DNA from: Chanos chanos
Lineage: Eukaryota; Chordata; Actinopteri; Gonorynchiformes; Chanidae
DNA length: 64,000 nucleotides
Assembly: GCF_902362185.1 (NCBI RefSeq)
Contig: NC_044496.1
Span: 4,581,272-4,645,271, forward strand
Reading direction: 5' to 3'
The position numbers and the translations under genes were made by a program. Positions 44,080-57,172 of this stretch are shown one piece after another (positions within the stretch are counted from its first letter, which is position 1; each line of letters begins with the position of its first letter). The notes beneath the pieces are model-generated. The model was given only the letters and a program-made list of their open reading frames with translations, did no database searches and was not told the origin of the DNA.

Positions 44080-47047
44080 TTCAGTGACACTTTGTAAAAT
44101 AAAGGCTGACGTTCAGTTTGCTGAGAACAAATTGTTTGGTTGCTACCACGCTGTAGTGGTTGCTGGGGGGAGGACTTACTAAATGTTTCCGCAAAAGTAC
44201 GACCTCATTTCCTGTTCAAAGCAAACGGGGTTTTAAAGGGCCACGTCACCCTTTCAAAATGTATTCCTTTATCTTGTCTTGAGATCCTCTAGAAAGTACT
44301 CAATACGTTTTCAGACAATCTAAGTAGGTTATATGTTTTTTTCAAAGTGTTTGAAATATTCTGGGAGGCTGAAGCAACACCATGGGAAAATGATGTCTGT
44401 ATATCAACAGACAGCAAAACAAGTTGGCGGAAAAATTCCCTCTACAGCCACCTACGCTAGTGGATGCAATAAAATCTACAGACATGACCAACTATTCAAT
44501 AATTAGGTTTTATTCCCTCCTTTTAAGACACTTGACCAACACATTTGACAAAGGTCCATTCATTATGGTTATTACTTATATAACAGAACAATAAAACATT
44601 TACTGATTACAAACCAACTCAGCTCAAACCTGTTTTTTTTTTTTAAACAATAAGGTGGTACAGTTTGTAATCTTATGATGCTTTGACAATGCATACACTT
44701 TATGACTTTTTTTGTATGATGAATACCTTTGTTTATTTGGATGTACTTTGTACTCTAGCTATAAATTCAGTGTCTTGCTTGGTATCGGATATGTTGTACA
44801 CTACACAAAAAAGAACAAAACCCTTTTTTTGTTTTTTTTTCTTTCTTTTTTTACACACTGGCATAAAGTATAAGTGGGCAATGCCTTTTATTAAACATGT
44901 CAAACCATCAAGCGCATTTAAGGCATCTGGTGTGAACAGTCATCTAACGTGGCAGACACACATCATAACAGTGGACTTCAAAAGACAATTTGAGATAGGG
45001 CAGAATACTGGTAAGCAAAATGCATTATGATTATTACAGAGTTCAGCAAAGGAATGTAGGGTCGAGGATGCCTAAAAATCAAGGGGAAACAAGATTTCCT
45101 AGATTTCCATGCACCTTTAAAACCAGCTCACCAAACATTAAAGAAAAAATATTATGAAGATCATGTCATTTTACTTCTGGCTAGTTATTTAACTGTCACG
45201 TTTAACGTAAATATATAGACCAGGTATGAAGTAGAATGTATTTTATCCGACGTAGATGAATATAAAAACATTCTTTGGGGAGGACGAACAGCAAGACTGG
45301 CTGTGTAATTCTACCACAATATTATTAGCAGACTTTAGCACATTCTAACTTTTTGTTCCATTTCAAATCACACATTTTTGGACACGTAACTGATAGAAAA
45401 CAGAGTCTACATTCACAACGCCACGCTGCTTACAGAAAAAATTTTGATGACAAAGTGGATAGATATCTGTTGCAACATTAAAACAAATTTGGAACAATAT
45501 TCATTTTAGCTACATCATACATTAACAGTACACAACGGAAACATGGGGGCAAAAAAAAAAATCCTTATTTCCACATCATTTGATCTTTTTTTTCCCAAGC
45601 CTTTTTCCACAATCACCTAAAGCAAGCTCTAGTCCCAAAGACTTCATAGGATAATTATAAAGTAGGTGCAATGTTATCAGAAAAAAAACTTAAAGCACAT
45701 CAGTAACCTTGAGATGACACAAATACAGGATACAAATCAAATGAACTGATTTATAAATTCATCAAATCGATTCATTTCATGAAAATTCAACAGCGGGGTA
45801 CATTCTTAACAAACATCAAAGAATAGCAGTCATTTCATCTTGTGCAATATTTAAAATTGATTTCTACAAGCCACCACTTCCTAAAACGCTTCCCTAAAAA
45901 AAAAAAAAAAAAAAAAGCTGAGAGATACAGTAACAAAATGAGAAAATAAATGAATAATAATTATACTGTAGTACTCTGTGTTTTTATTCTCTGATCAGCC
46001 TGGCTTCTGATTCTCCAGATTACGCCGTTCCGTATCCTGCTCATAAATGATCCTGTGGAATACTTCATTGCGCACTGTTTCAGGGGAATATCCATGAAAA
46101 GGTCACTAGGGAAATCATGACAAAGCAAAGTGCATGGACAGCACGGTAAGTTATATTTGTCACTACAACTATACTGCATGCTGGTATATTTATATATGTA
46201 TACATATATATATATATTTATATTTATTTATATTATCTATATTCGTACATCCACACAAGTAATGCTAATAGGGAACGGTTCAAATAATATGCTACATTCT
46301 ACAAAATGTAAGAACTACATTCAATGTCAAACACTAACAGTAGAAGAACTGGCAGGTTATATCTGTTCTGTTTTTCATTTCTTTTTTTTTTTTTCTTTCT
46401 TTCTTTTTCAAACAGGAAACCCACTTCTGGTTGTCCTTGTGTACTGATTTAATAAGGCTTTGGACAACTTCTTGTGCTGACTTAAACTACAGCAGTGGGA
46501 GCACCATTGTAAAACTGCTTCATAGGTATTGCTGTAATTATTCAGAATAAAATGTAGCTTTTCCCTATTATACACAATACCTATGCCCAACAAAATGATG
46601 AGAAAAATGCTTGTCATGTGTTTTTTTCTTTGTTTGTTTGTTTTTAAGAATTTGTATAAATGAAGTCCCCAGATACTAAGCACAAAATCTTGATGTGCCC
46701 AGAAGGCAACAGGGAAGACTATTGAAAACCTCAAAATAACACTAATACAAGACCAAATTCAAATTTTTTATATATATATTAATATGACTTTTTGTTCGTT
46801 CTCTGCCCTGTGGAAGAAGGCAAGACACAAGGGAAGACACTTCAGAGGATGCTACTTCAATAAAATAATAATAATAAAAAAACAAACAAACTACAAAACA
46901 GGCATGGGACCAGACCACAAATATCTGTATATTTATACCTCTTCACAATGCAAATTTCATAAGGTAAGAAAAGTATCCAGAACGGAAACGGATGATTTCG
47001 AAAACACGTCCGTTTCCTGAGAGAGAGAGAGATAGAGGCCACGTAAC
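44080..47047. other. dnaaf4 promoter side and pygo1 3' UTR
   Basis: About 3 kb between the dnaaf4 start and pygo1 stop. Two GTTGCT half-sites lie at 44139 and 44159. The rest is AT-rich, without supported coding sequence, and probably includes a long pygo1 3' UTR; several minus-strand AATAAA motifs occur (for example near 44888). Poly-A runs lie near 45896-45915, and TA/TTTA repeats at 46186-46235. Confidence 0.55.
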
Positions 47048-49477
47048 TCATGATTGTCCCTCACTGTTGACTATGGCCAGACCGGGCGTCTCCCTCATTT
47101 TTAACAGCTGGGCTCCTTTCTCCTCCATGCAGGTGTCACAGCCCCACACCGCAGAAGCCTCCGCAGTCAACAGGTTATATGCCGTTTCAGTCATTCCTGT
47201 GCAGACCCTGTGAAACCATTTCTGACACGAAGCCTCGCACAGGATGGCCTCCTGGTCGTCGTTCACTTCGTTAAGGCAGATGCCACAGGGGTACACGGGC
47301 TCCGTAGACGAACTGCTCAGCCGGTGAGGGTGCGCGGGAGCTTTAGTCTGGCCCGCCCCGCCGGCACCGCCGCTGCTGCTGCTCCTTCTGTTTCTCTCTG
47401 ACGTAGGAGTCTCCACGGGAGCGTTGGACTGGGGAGACTTCTTCAGAGATTCGTTATTTTGATGAATAATTCCGTTGAGCTTTTCCAAGCCTCCCTCCAG
47501 AGCCCCCGGCCCGCCGCGGCTCTTCGCCTTCAGCTCCGCCGCGTTGTCCGAACACGTGTTCTCCTCGGAGCTCCGGCTCTGTTTGCGCGGGGATTCGCAC
47601 TGGCTAGCGTTTTTACTCGACGTTTCGCTGGAGTCTTGTTTGTGTATCGGCGTGGTGGACTGGGAGAAGTTGTTCTGTTGCTGTGGCTGTTGTTGTTGTT
47701 GTTGTTGTTGTGGGAGCCCAGGGCTCATATCCATGCAGGGCTTGGGCGGCGGATTCCCGCCTACGTTCCCTTCCGGTCCGAAACCGGGGCCCGCGTCGGG
47801 ACCGGCGATTTGGTTCACGTTGAGAGGAGGCATTTGATTTAAGTTGTCTCCCGAACCTGGTCTGAGGGGTTGATTCGAAGGAAACGGCATGTTACTGTTA
47901 TTATTAAACATTGGCTGATTTCCATAATTGGGGTTGTCAAGGTGCCCATAGTTAAACCCTGGGGGTCGATTGAATCCCATGCCCACTGGGTTCTGAACAA
48001 ACGGATGGGGCTGGTTGCGCATCTGATAGGCGCCCCCGTACGGAGAGGGCATCCTGCTAGGCACGTGGGGGGCCATCCTGTGAGCACCATAGCCACCAAA
48101 CCCCGGATAATGAGAATGGCCGAAGTAAGGGTTACCAGAGGTCAGAGGCTTGTATGATGGCACATTGTAGCTGTCATCAAAAGGATTGGCGGCCACTAAG
48201 TGATCAGCACTTGGGTTTGGGGGAGGGGCATACTCTGACAGAGGTGCATGAGGGGGAGCCTACAAAGAGAAAAGAAAAAAAAAAACTGAGCGAGAACAAT
48301 AACAATATGGAGTCAATTGTACAAAAGCAACGAAGAGGTTTAAAACTGACCGGTTGATGACACTGAAATATGACTGCACAACATGATTAAATATGGTTTC
48401 TTACCCTCTGATTTAACTGCTTCTGTCTGAGGTCAAATAGTTCATTAACATGGATTAAAACAATGAAGGTGATCTGTCAGGTGAGGGAACAAGTTTGTTT
48501 TGGATTGAAAAGTGTAAAAAGAGTAGCAACAGGAACTTGTTCTGACAATCAATAACTACCTGTGTACTTGACTTCCGTTTTTTCTTATCTGGGCTCCCGA
48601 GTAACAAGCCTGGCCCACCTAAACCATCAAGGCCACCGTCCCCACCTGGAAAATCCAAGTCTATTAATGACAATAGCTCTTCACTCTAAATGCACTCGAA
48701 TTTTATCCGTTAGGTTTAACCGCGATTCGAGATATGTTAGCGACTGTGGCAAGCCCCTTTTCACGCATAACCGTTGCAAACAAAAAAAAAAAACTCCCTC
48801 TCTTACAAAATAAATAAATAGTTAGGGAGAGAGGGACTACTGTCTCCATATGCAGAAGTGTAAAGTCTACAGTACTAGTGAAATGCCGATAAATTAAGTC
48901 AGGAAAGCCTTTGGAAGAAATGTGAAGTCTAGCCGGTGAAACAGAATGGCTTACACCGTTCATGAAATGCTATTTCAAAATAATATCATACACTTTGAAA
49001 TTCTTTCGTACAATAAACACTACAAATGTTACTTATTAGCATACCATCGGCGGAGTAGTCTACCAACAAAGTCTACTCCACATGTACGATAACAAAAACA
49101 TATATACACTCCAAAGCACTTTTTGATCACTATCGACAGCTGTCCTAACAACTGTAAAACTTCATGGCAGTGTCGAATACATCTCGATATAGTTTGCACC
49201 CGTTTATACTGGCAGTTAAGTTTGACCGAAATGACTACTGGCACTCATTTTGACACTGTACTCGAACATGGCACCGACTTTGGAGTTTCATTCAATTCTT
49301 CAAAGGCCTTGAGGTAGGCCGACAAGCTCCTTCACATCCGTAATTATGGTTGAGACTTGAGTGCAGCGTATCATGCCCCCGCAGACAGTAACGCACAAGC
49401 GACCAAAAATACTGCATTCGAACGTTACCTCTGTTTCTTTTAAGAGAGAAGGTATCTTTATCCTGTTCTGTTGACAT
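47048..49477 (-). CDS. pygo1: Pygopus homolog 1, complete, 448 aa
   Basis: Nuclear Wnt co-activator that reads H3K4me and binds BCL9 to assist beta-catenin/TCF transcription. Three exons: 49429-49477, 48560-48645 and 47048-48259 (1347 bases). It starts MSTEQDKDTFSLKRNRG, then GDGGLDGLGGPG and the nuclear signal SPDKKKRKSSTQ. The N-terminal homology domain has the NPF motif in LVAANPFDDSYN. A long Pro/Asn/Gly-rich linker contains a Q8 run. The C-terminal PHD finger, residues about 368-422, shows the Cys4-His-Cys3 ligands from YPCGIC through WFHRVC to WGCDTC. The N-terminus and position between dnaaf4 and prtg favour pygo1 over pygo2. Confidence 0.96.
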
Positions 49478-51230
49478 TACAGGATCCCCCACATGACTCG
49501 AATTGATAAAACGAACAAAATTATTTCACTTTGACGTTTGAAATACTGACTGTAGACAAGTCGTCTTCCCCCTTAGCAGCAATCACAGCTATCTCTGTAT
49601 AACTGGGAAAGCTGCAATCGCTCTCAAAGTTTGGGAGGAGCGGGCGAATATAACTTCTCGAAACATAGTAGTAAGGAGGAGGAAATACGAAAATAACAAA
49701 TGACTGCGATGTACTTTTCGTCAATCCATGCTGCAACTTCGCGAAAACCACGAATTAAGATAGATTTCAAAAACTAGACAGATTATGTGACAGCACAGAT
49801 ACCCCTCTACATTAGCATGTGAGTGTCTGAACCTCTGCGTTTGATGTGGTGCCGCTCAGACCGTATGATGAACCGCTGATGTAACATTGCGACTGGGAGC
49901 AGCTAATGATAACTGACACCTTGTCGGACGACAATGATTCATTTCATAACATATGCATCTGCTAGGCACGGTGGCTAATTTATGCCGGTATTGAAGAATA
50001 CTGTAATTGTCAATTACATTGTCCAGTTTATTTGGATTGCGTGATTAGCTCCTTGCATACAGAGACACGGAACTACGATCAGCCATCAAAACCCTTTTTA
50101 ATCTTACCCTTTGTGAGCGAAATGGTTGTTACTGATCTGACGTTAGCCGTCTAACTTGTTTGGCCATTTCTTTGATAGTATGACCTTAAGAAATATGGAG
50201 GGAAAAGTAAACAAGCCGTTGTTTGACATGTTTGAATCAGAGCTGTATAAAGGCTTCGGGAAAGAAATAGATTTAGGGTAGATTTAATAGATTTGTCACG
50301 GTTATTAATTTAATTCACTGTACTGAAAAGAATTGGAAGAAATAAAATGAAAGGAAACATTTCATGAAATCTGCAATCGAGAATTTCTAACATTTTGTTA
50401 GATATGCTAGAAAGGGGTTTTTTTTTGTATTTTTAATTGTACATGAAGATCATCTCTGTTTGTATGATACATGGGATATGAAAATAAACCAATTCTAATA
50501 TTATTCACGTAACAATCAACTCATCACGGCTCAGACATATTTGGTGAGTTGATCTGTAACCGTCAGCAAATGAATTCTGCTCTGTTCATAAAATAGGTAT
50601 TGTCCAGCTTTTTCGGTTCTGAAAATATCTGCCTTAGCCATGCTGTCTGAAAATAACCCAACTGAACTATTAACTGTAACGTTTTTTTTTTTTTTTTTTA
50701 CTGCAAGTCTTTTTTTACTGCAGTTATCAGAGACTCAGTCACTTGGTTAACTTAGACCAACACCTTATTAAGTGCCAGGCCTATATGTGAAGTCATCTCT
50801 TCCCACAATGAGGAGAAACAAACTCAGACTAAGGTTTCTACAATGAGGAGAACCAAACTCAGACTAAGGTTTCTATCTGGATCTCCACCCTGTGAATGTA
50901 GTCAGGATGAACATAGAAGCAGTACAAGTCAACTGAACAGAACGAAGAAACTGAAAATGGCAGAATTAAAACGTTTGAAAGCTCCGTTTACCAACGATGT
51001 AATCAGACCACCCTCTGGCCTGTCTCCTCTGCCCAGTTTCAAACAGTCTTTCATGAAGCCTCCTGGCCTCCAATGAGTTGACCCTAAAGCCTGGCCTGAA
51101 ACTCTGAGGCTCATTAATGATGGCTTTGAAACCGGTGAGCACTGACAAAAACAAAGAAGCATCCCATGTAGATAGCTGTTACAACATCTACAAATTGACA
51201 CACTGTGACTTTTTAACATTTTTCATTTTT
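49478..51230. other. Upstream of pygo1, no supported gene
   Basis: Includes the pygo1 promoter side and then AT-rich unique DNA. It holds the 35-bp duplication at 50806-50875 and poly-T near 50682-50700. A 77-codon plus-strand open frame at 50843-51076 is not convincing by itself. Confidence 0.5.
50806..50875. repeat. 35-bp tandem duplication
   Basis: Two copies, 50806-50840 and 50841-50875, differ at a single base (GAGAAACAAA against GAGAACCAAA). Recent by appearance. Confidence 0.9.
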
Positions 51231-51236
51231 TTTATT
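51231..51236 (-). terminator. Poly(A) signal for the orphan exon or prtg
   Basis: Minus-strand AATAAA. No equally good signal was noticed between here and the prtg stop at 54890, so it may serve a very long prtg 3' UTR or the orphan exon. Confidence 0.4.
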
Positions 51237-51462
51237 TCAACTGGCAATCAATCATTCTAATCGATTAACGTTAAAATCATATTTTTTTTTTTGGCTTTTA
51301 ATTAGATGAATATAACACTTTTCTGGCATAAGATGTATTGTCACTTGCCTAAAATAGTTAAAAAAAAAAAAAAAAACTGACAATGAATGTAATTCAAAAG
51401 GAGTGAAAGAAAAATAGATAACAAAACATTGATAAGTAAAACAGTAATTACAAAAGATACAT

Positions 51463-51664
51463 TCAGTTCAGGGCTTGTTCCTGCACGTACTGTCGCCAGA
51501 CAGAGGCAGCTATGGGTTCCCCTGAGTACAGCTTTGTATGACCCATAGCTGTCCAGCGACGGCAGCTGCAGGTACCGAAACCCTTACTGGACACAGTGGC
51601 GCTAGAAGTAGAGTTAGCCCCGCCCATTAGAAAACCAAAGTTTGCTGAGCCATCTACTTCATCC
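51463..51664 (-). other. Orphan terminal coding exon, gene not recognised
   Basis: On the minus strand a T-rich tract ending TTTAAAG is followed by one base and 66 open codons ending in TGA at 51463-51465. The peptide contains DEVDGSANFGFLMGGANSTS, FGTCSCRRWTAMGHTKLYSG and EPIAASVWRQYVQEQALN. The segment is clearly richer in GC than the DNA on both sides, as real exons are here. AATAAA lies 230 bases downstream (51231-51236). Its phase (one leading base) would allow a splice from the prtg membrane exon, giving an alternative C-terminus. It could also be the last exon of another gene, or part of the prtg 3' UTR that happens to be open. Confidence 0.45.
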
Positions 51665-54600
51665 CTTTAAACAATAAGGACCAGAAAAACAAAAACATTT
51701 TTAAAAATAACAAACAAAAAAGTGAAAATAACAACTATTACTGAAAATTCAGAGGCATATAAAGTTAATCCTGCATCACCGTTTCTGCACACCGTGTAAC
51801 ACTAGGTTTTGTAGATACTACAACTTCACAGTGTTTGCTGGGTTTATAGCTCTAATGTCAGCTGGTGGAATGACTATGGGAAATGGGCAAATGTATCTCT
51901 GTGTAGTGTAGTAAAATTGTACATTTTAAATCAAGACTGAATAAATATATTTTCTCTCTGTATTTTCTTTCATTTTCATGTGCTCAATCAAACATGGGGG
52001 TCTTTGTAATTGTGAAGTTATGAGAGCTTAGCAGTGGATCGTACACAATATGCAGAAAATTAAAACGAAACATTAAAAAAAGCAAAAACAAACTGAAATT
52101 CCATATACAATATGAATTCTAACAGTTTAACACAGCTTTCCAGATTAACACTTCTCCACAACACTGAGGTGAATCACACTGTTTCCAAACATCAATGTTT
52201 TAGGCATCTCTGAACAAAACAAACAATAACAAATTCAGTCAGATCCTTTCTTAAAAAAAAAAAAAAAAAAAAAATTGAAATAAACGACAACATAAATTTC
52301 TCCTCCAGTGAGAAAAGGTTTTTAAAAAATCTGCCACTTTAATATCAATTGTCTTTGGTTCTCATGAGGGAGAAAATAAAACATTCACAAAAGCACTAGC
52401 ATTTACTTTTGGTTTTCAGACATCATTTTGTAAAGAAGTCACTGAACCCTAAACATGGATATAGGTTTTTAAACAAGTTTGGAAATGCCAAAAAAAAAAA
52501 AAAAAATTAAAATCGCCAAATCATGCACAAATATAAGGCTACATTAGAGTTGCTTAAATGTGCAACGGTGACTCTATTCTTTGGTTTACATTGTTTGCTT
52601 TAAAAGAAAAAGTAAGGCTGATTGTGTCACTTTGATTCAGGCAGTTTTCAGGTCACCCATGACCCACTGGTTTCCCGCTGATTGAAGAGAATTTTTTCCT
52701 TGCAACACAGGATGCTGATGAGTATATATTTATATTTTTCATATATATATATATATTTCTTAAACATATATCTCTGTTTATATCATTTTTCACCTAGATT
52801 ACAAATGCATCCAACCGCGCTAGAAAGAAAATCTCCTGAGGGAAACCAATAACGGAGCTACTTGGTTAGCGTGCGGTGAAATCGACTACTTTTTTGATTC
52901 CTATCGTCCTACGTGCTGGGAGCACTTTGTGAGAGGTTGCCCGCGTCTCGACTCAGACTGGTTACAGAGCGGGTGAGGGTGGCACAAGCGTGCAAGGCAA
53001 AACAAAAGCAGCATCTCAGCTGAGCCAGAAGATTCCAGAGTCTTTGGTCTAGTTTGAGGAAAAGCCTCGTCATCCTGTCATCTCAAGGACCAGCGAAAAA
53101 AAAAAGATTGAAAACTAAATGAAGGAGCATACAATTTCTTTGGATGATAGCATTTTTTTTTGGTCACCGTTGCACATGAGTTGTTCACCTAGAAACCAAA
53201 TCTAATCTGAAAGACAAGTGCTAAACTCTTGTATCTATTCTGCAATCGTATCAACTATTCAAAGAACAAAAACTAACTAGAATGTGTACTCAGTAGCACA
53301 AATTCGTCGACAAAAATATATATATCTTTGGAGGTAGAAGGGTTTTTTTTTTTTTGGTATTCGCTCCATTCCTCACTTTCATTTCATTGATTCAATTCTT
53401 TTGGCTTTCGCAACAATCATACCTCACTCCTCTCACATCCCTGTGTGCTAAAGAGAATCATATCAGATTAACCAGACAATACAATATTTTTATCTCTGTC
53501 TCTGCCATCTGAAGACCTCTTCTCACACTAAGGCCATTTATAAAGCTTTTAAGGTTCGCTGTATGACGCATCAATACGAGCATTTTTTTGATAGGTCCTC
53601 AAACAAAAGAATGAACAAAAAAAATGAATGAAATTAACTCAGAACTCAAAATCTACCCTAACACAGACACGTTAACTCCTGCGCCTCCTAAGTTGTTGTT
53701 TTGTTTTTTTTTCCACCTCTGAAGAGGGTATCTGGAGTCTCTGAACCAGCACTGGCACAAAATTCTACAGAAACATTCAGAATACGTCCATGGCAACCGC
53801 TGTACAGACGAACAGCTAAGCACACACAAGATACCCTGTCAATCAACCATGTAACATCGCACTTTACATGGCTTTTCAAATGTACTTAACCTTGTTCCCT
53901 GAGCTTAGGAAAAATCAAAACACAATGATACAAACAGAGCTTTAAAATGAGGTAGTATGAAAGAGAGACTGTAAGGGCACAAGTACACAAACAAATATCT
54001 GACTTTCTTTAGTTTTTTTTTGTTTTGTTTTGTTTTTTTTTGGTGTGTATTTTTGGTGAAAATTAAATTCTGCAGTCAAATGTTCTGTCGAAAGCTGAAG
54101 ACTTGCGTAACCTGGGGCGTATACTGTGATACTGAGAGAGAACAAAAAAAAACAAAAACAACTAAAGACAAGTCAAAGACCCTGTGCCCTTATAACCTCA
54201 AACTTCGAGACGAAAACAATACAAACAAAACAAACTAAACTAAACAAATGGAAAAAACGAATATGAACAAACATACGACAACTCTAATCTAACAGGAGCA
54301 AATTATTGCTATCAGGAAGTATCATCTGTCATGTCAATGAGAAGACACATTACATAACTTATGTATAAGTAGCTATTAAATATAGAGTAGGAGTCTTCCA
54401 GCAGGCAGACTGAGGTAGATTATAAGCAAAGAGAGGTCAGCTCTCCTCTTTTTGCTCCAGTGATAAACTCTCTTAAATAACTCGTCAGAAAAAAAAGCGT
54501 AACAGTCACATTTCACATTTTTCTGATAATCTTTTTGAAACATTCACGGTGGGTGAGATTTTCGTTTTTGAACACACAATCACGCATGTGCACACACGCA

Positions 54601-54889
54601 CGTACACACACACACACCCACACACACACACACGCACACAGAATTAAAACGTAAGGAATTGAAAAGAAAAAAAAAAGAGATCACATTCATTAGAAGAGGG
54701 CGCTGAAAGAACGTCTTCAGAGAGAAGAGCTTGTTGTTTCAGAGCCACTCCAGACAGCCTTCCGACTCATAGTCCACTGGAGCAGGAAGGCTTGGGGGGG
54801 GGGGGGGGGGGGGGGGGGGGGTTGTGGGGTCAGTATGGAAGAGCTAGAGAGGGGGGAGGAGAAGCCTGGACCTCCTCACAGGCCTGCTG
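51665..54889 (-). other. prtg: Likely prtg 3' UTR and flanking DNA
   Basis: 3.2 kb downstream of the prtg stop with no supported coding frame. AT-rich, with poly-A tracts near 52252-52275 and 52489-52506, TA repeats near 52741-52755 and (CA)n at 54605-54640. The stretch 52800-53060 is higher in GC and less repetitive. Confidence 0.45.
54794..54821. repeat. Run of 28 G
   Basis: An uninterrupted G28, 69 bases downstream of the prtg stop on the opposite strand sense (C28 in the message). Length may be unreliable in assembly. Confidence 0.95.
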
Positions 54890-57136
54890 TCACTGCAGCT
54901 CCTGTTGTTGACCGGGCTCGAGCGCGACCCGTCCGATCTCGACCGCGGGGTGGGCGTGACGGGCGGGGCTCTCCTCCACGCCCTCGCCGTCCTCGGCCCC
55001 CAGGGACGCGGGGCGGCTGCCCGGGCCGGAGGGCGGGCCGGTCGCCTCCGTCTCGTCGTGAGAGTACCGACCCGAGTCGCCCGTCTCGTGGCTGCCCTCG
55101 CTGGTGTGCGAGCCCTCCGAGTCGCCGGGCGTCTCGAACAGGATGTGAGTAGAATCCGGCTGGAGGGCGGAGGGCGGCGACTCGTCTTTATAGCGCAACA
55201 ACGCGGCGCCTGGCTGACAGGAGCACGTGCTATGGTCCCTCTTCCCAACCTGAACATCACGGCGGACAGACGTGAGAGAGAATGGGTTTGACCAAGAAAA
55301 CACAGTCAACGCATTAAATCTAAAAAAAAAATACGTTAAATGTTTTCAGGAATGATGAGCAAGCTGCGTTCATGCTTGTTTATGCGCTCTGTACTACCTG
55401 GCCTCTCTGTTTGTCTTCCTTATTGAAGAAAAGCCATTTCTTTTTAGCCTTCTTGTTAGTCGTAGGCTTGACTGGGCCATAGCTGTTAATGATTAGATCT
55501 GTTCCACCCTATAACATAAAAAAAAAATATGGATGAGAATGACAAAGGGTTAACACTTCTACTTTTCTATGATGCAAAAATAGAGAGAAGTGACAAATTT
55601 ACCTTTGCATCGATGAAGTGTTCTCCTCTCATCATGGGAACCATGACTTCAGCATTCTCCGCTTGATTTTCATTGGTCAGGTGGACAGTTGTGGGAGGAG
55701 CCTGATCCCCTCCTTGCCTGACAGTTTTAGTTGTACAGGATTTCCTGTGTCAAATCAAATCAAATCAAATCAAATCAAATGGAACTGTATCCAAAAGGTA
55801 CATTTACTAAACAACACGTAACTCTAACATTATATCCTTTAGGACCCTCTGGTTTCCGAGGAGCCAAAGTGTGTTTAAAGCCTGTCAGCAAACTAAAACT
55901 GTGTCGAGAAATACGAGAAGGCTCACCTGGCTTTGCCCCTGCAGATGAGGACCAAGGCACAGATGATGATGCAGGTTAAGGCGATGCACACCCCCACGAT
56001 GATGCCACTCATTGACCTCTGATCCAGGTGGTAAAACCCATCAGAGAACACTGCAAGACAAAAACAGTCAGAAATCCTCCAGCGTCAGAGACAAATCCCC
56101 TTTGCAAGAGGTTACATTCAAATCAGCTGGCTCGGATTACACTGTTAATAATGCAGCAGAAACTTAAGCAACCCGAAGGCTTAAGGTCAAGGTATTGAGT
56201 TTAGGTTTGGCCAAGCACACCTGGAGCAGTCACGACACATCTACAATGCTAACTGATGCATAAGCAAAGCATCCTTCTAATGACGACACAGGCCGTACAC
56301 TAGGGGGCGCTGTAACGATGAAAAAGATGGGGAAAAAAAGGTTTTTCAAACCGACCTGTGGCGCGAGCAGAGCTGTGCGAGGGGCCGGAACGTCGGTCTG
56401 ACGACCCACCGGTGCGCACCGCCAGTTCCACCACGGTCGAGAACGGGCCGTCTCCCATTTCGTTGGAGGCCGACACCTTGACAAGGTAGATGTTTCCGGG
56501 CTGTAGATTCTCCAGCAGGGCCATGGTGATGCTCCCTGAAATCGAAACCCAGAGCTTAATCACTGCTCCTAAACGCCAAGACAGGGCTCACTTTAAAACA
56601 GTTTACTTGCCTCGGTGATTATCAACCTACAAGCATACAAGCAAAAATGATTCCTACTCTCACACACTCAGTGCTGGAGGGAGGCTTATTTGACACCTCC
56701 ACCCATCCAACACTTCTCCTAATCCGTCAGAAGCAGAGAGTTACGACAGGGGTGAGTAAAACAGACTCGGAGCAGAGGAGGTGCCGTTTTGGAAGCAGGA
56801 GAAGGTAGGGTCAAAGGTTAGAGGCTGTACCCATTTCTATTCTGCCATACCACCCAGTTCCTGGCTTTACCGCTGCCAGGAGTCATAACTGTCGAAGGCA
56901 CGGGCGTGATTTACAGAGAAGGGAGGCCAGAGCCAAGCAGGAGGGTTTTGTGAGCACTCTAACATTTGACCTCCTCTATGGTGGCTTAGGAGTAATGCCT
57001 CAAATGCCTTACATTTTCAGAAGTCATCTGCTATCAATTACAAAACACACACACATACACACACACTCAAACACACACACACAAACACACACACACACAC
57101 TCAAACACATACACACACATACACACACACACAGAC

Positions 57137-57172
<36 letters not shown>

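Noticed and set aside
44139-44164. Two GTTGCT half-sites upstream of dnaaf4
   Set aside because: They are direct and 20 bases apart, not the inverted arrangement of an X-box.
47459-47842. Plus-strand frames over the pygo1 large exon
   Set aside because: Leu/Cys-rich products opposite the poly-Gln and Pro-rich pygo1 coding strand; antisense artefact.
50843-51076. 77-codon plus-strand frame with a Lys-rich middle
   Set aside because: It begins inside the 35-bp duplication and has no splice, poly(A) or family support.
54835-55291. GC-rich Arg/Pro-rich frames overlapping the last prtg exon
   Set aside because: They are shadows of the prtg tail, whose frame matches the family and phases with the upstream exons.
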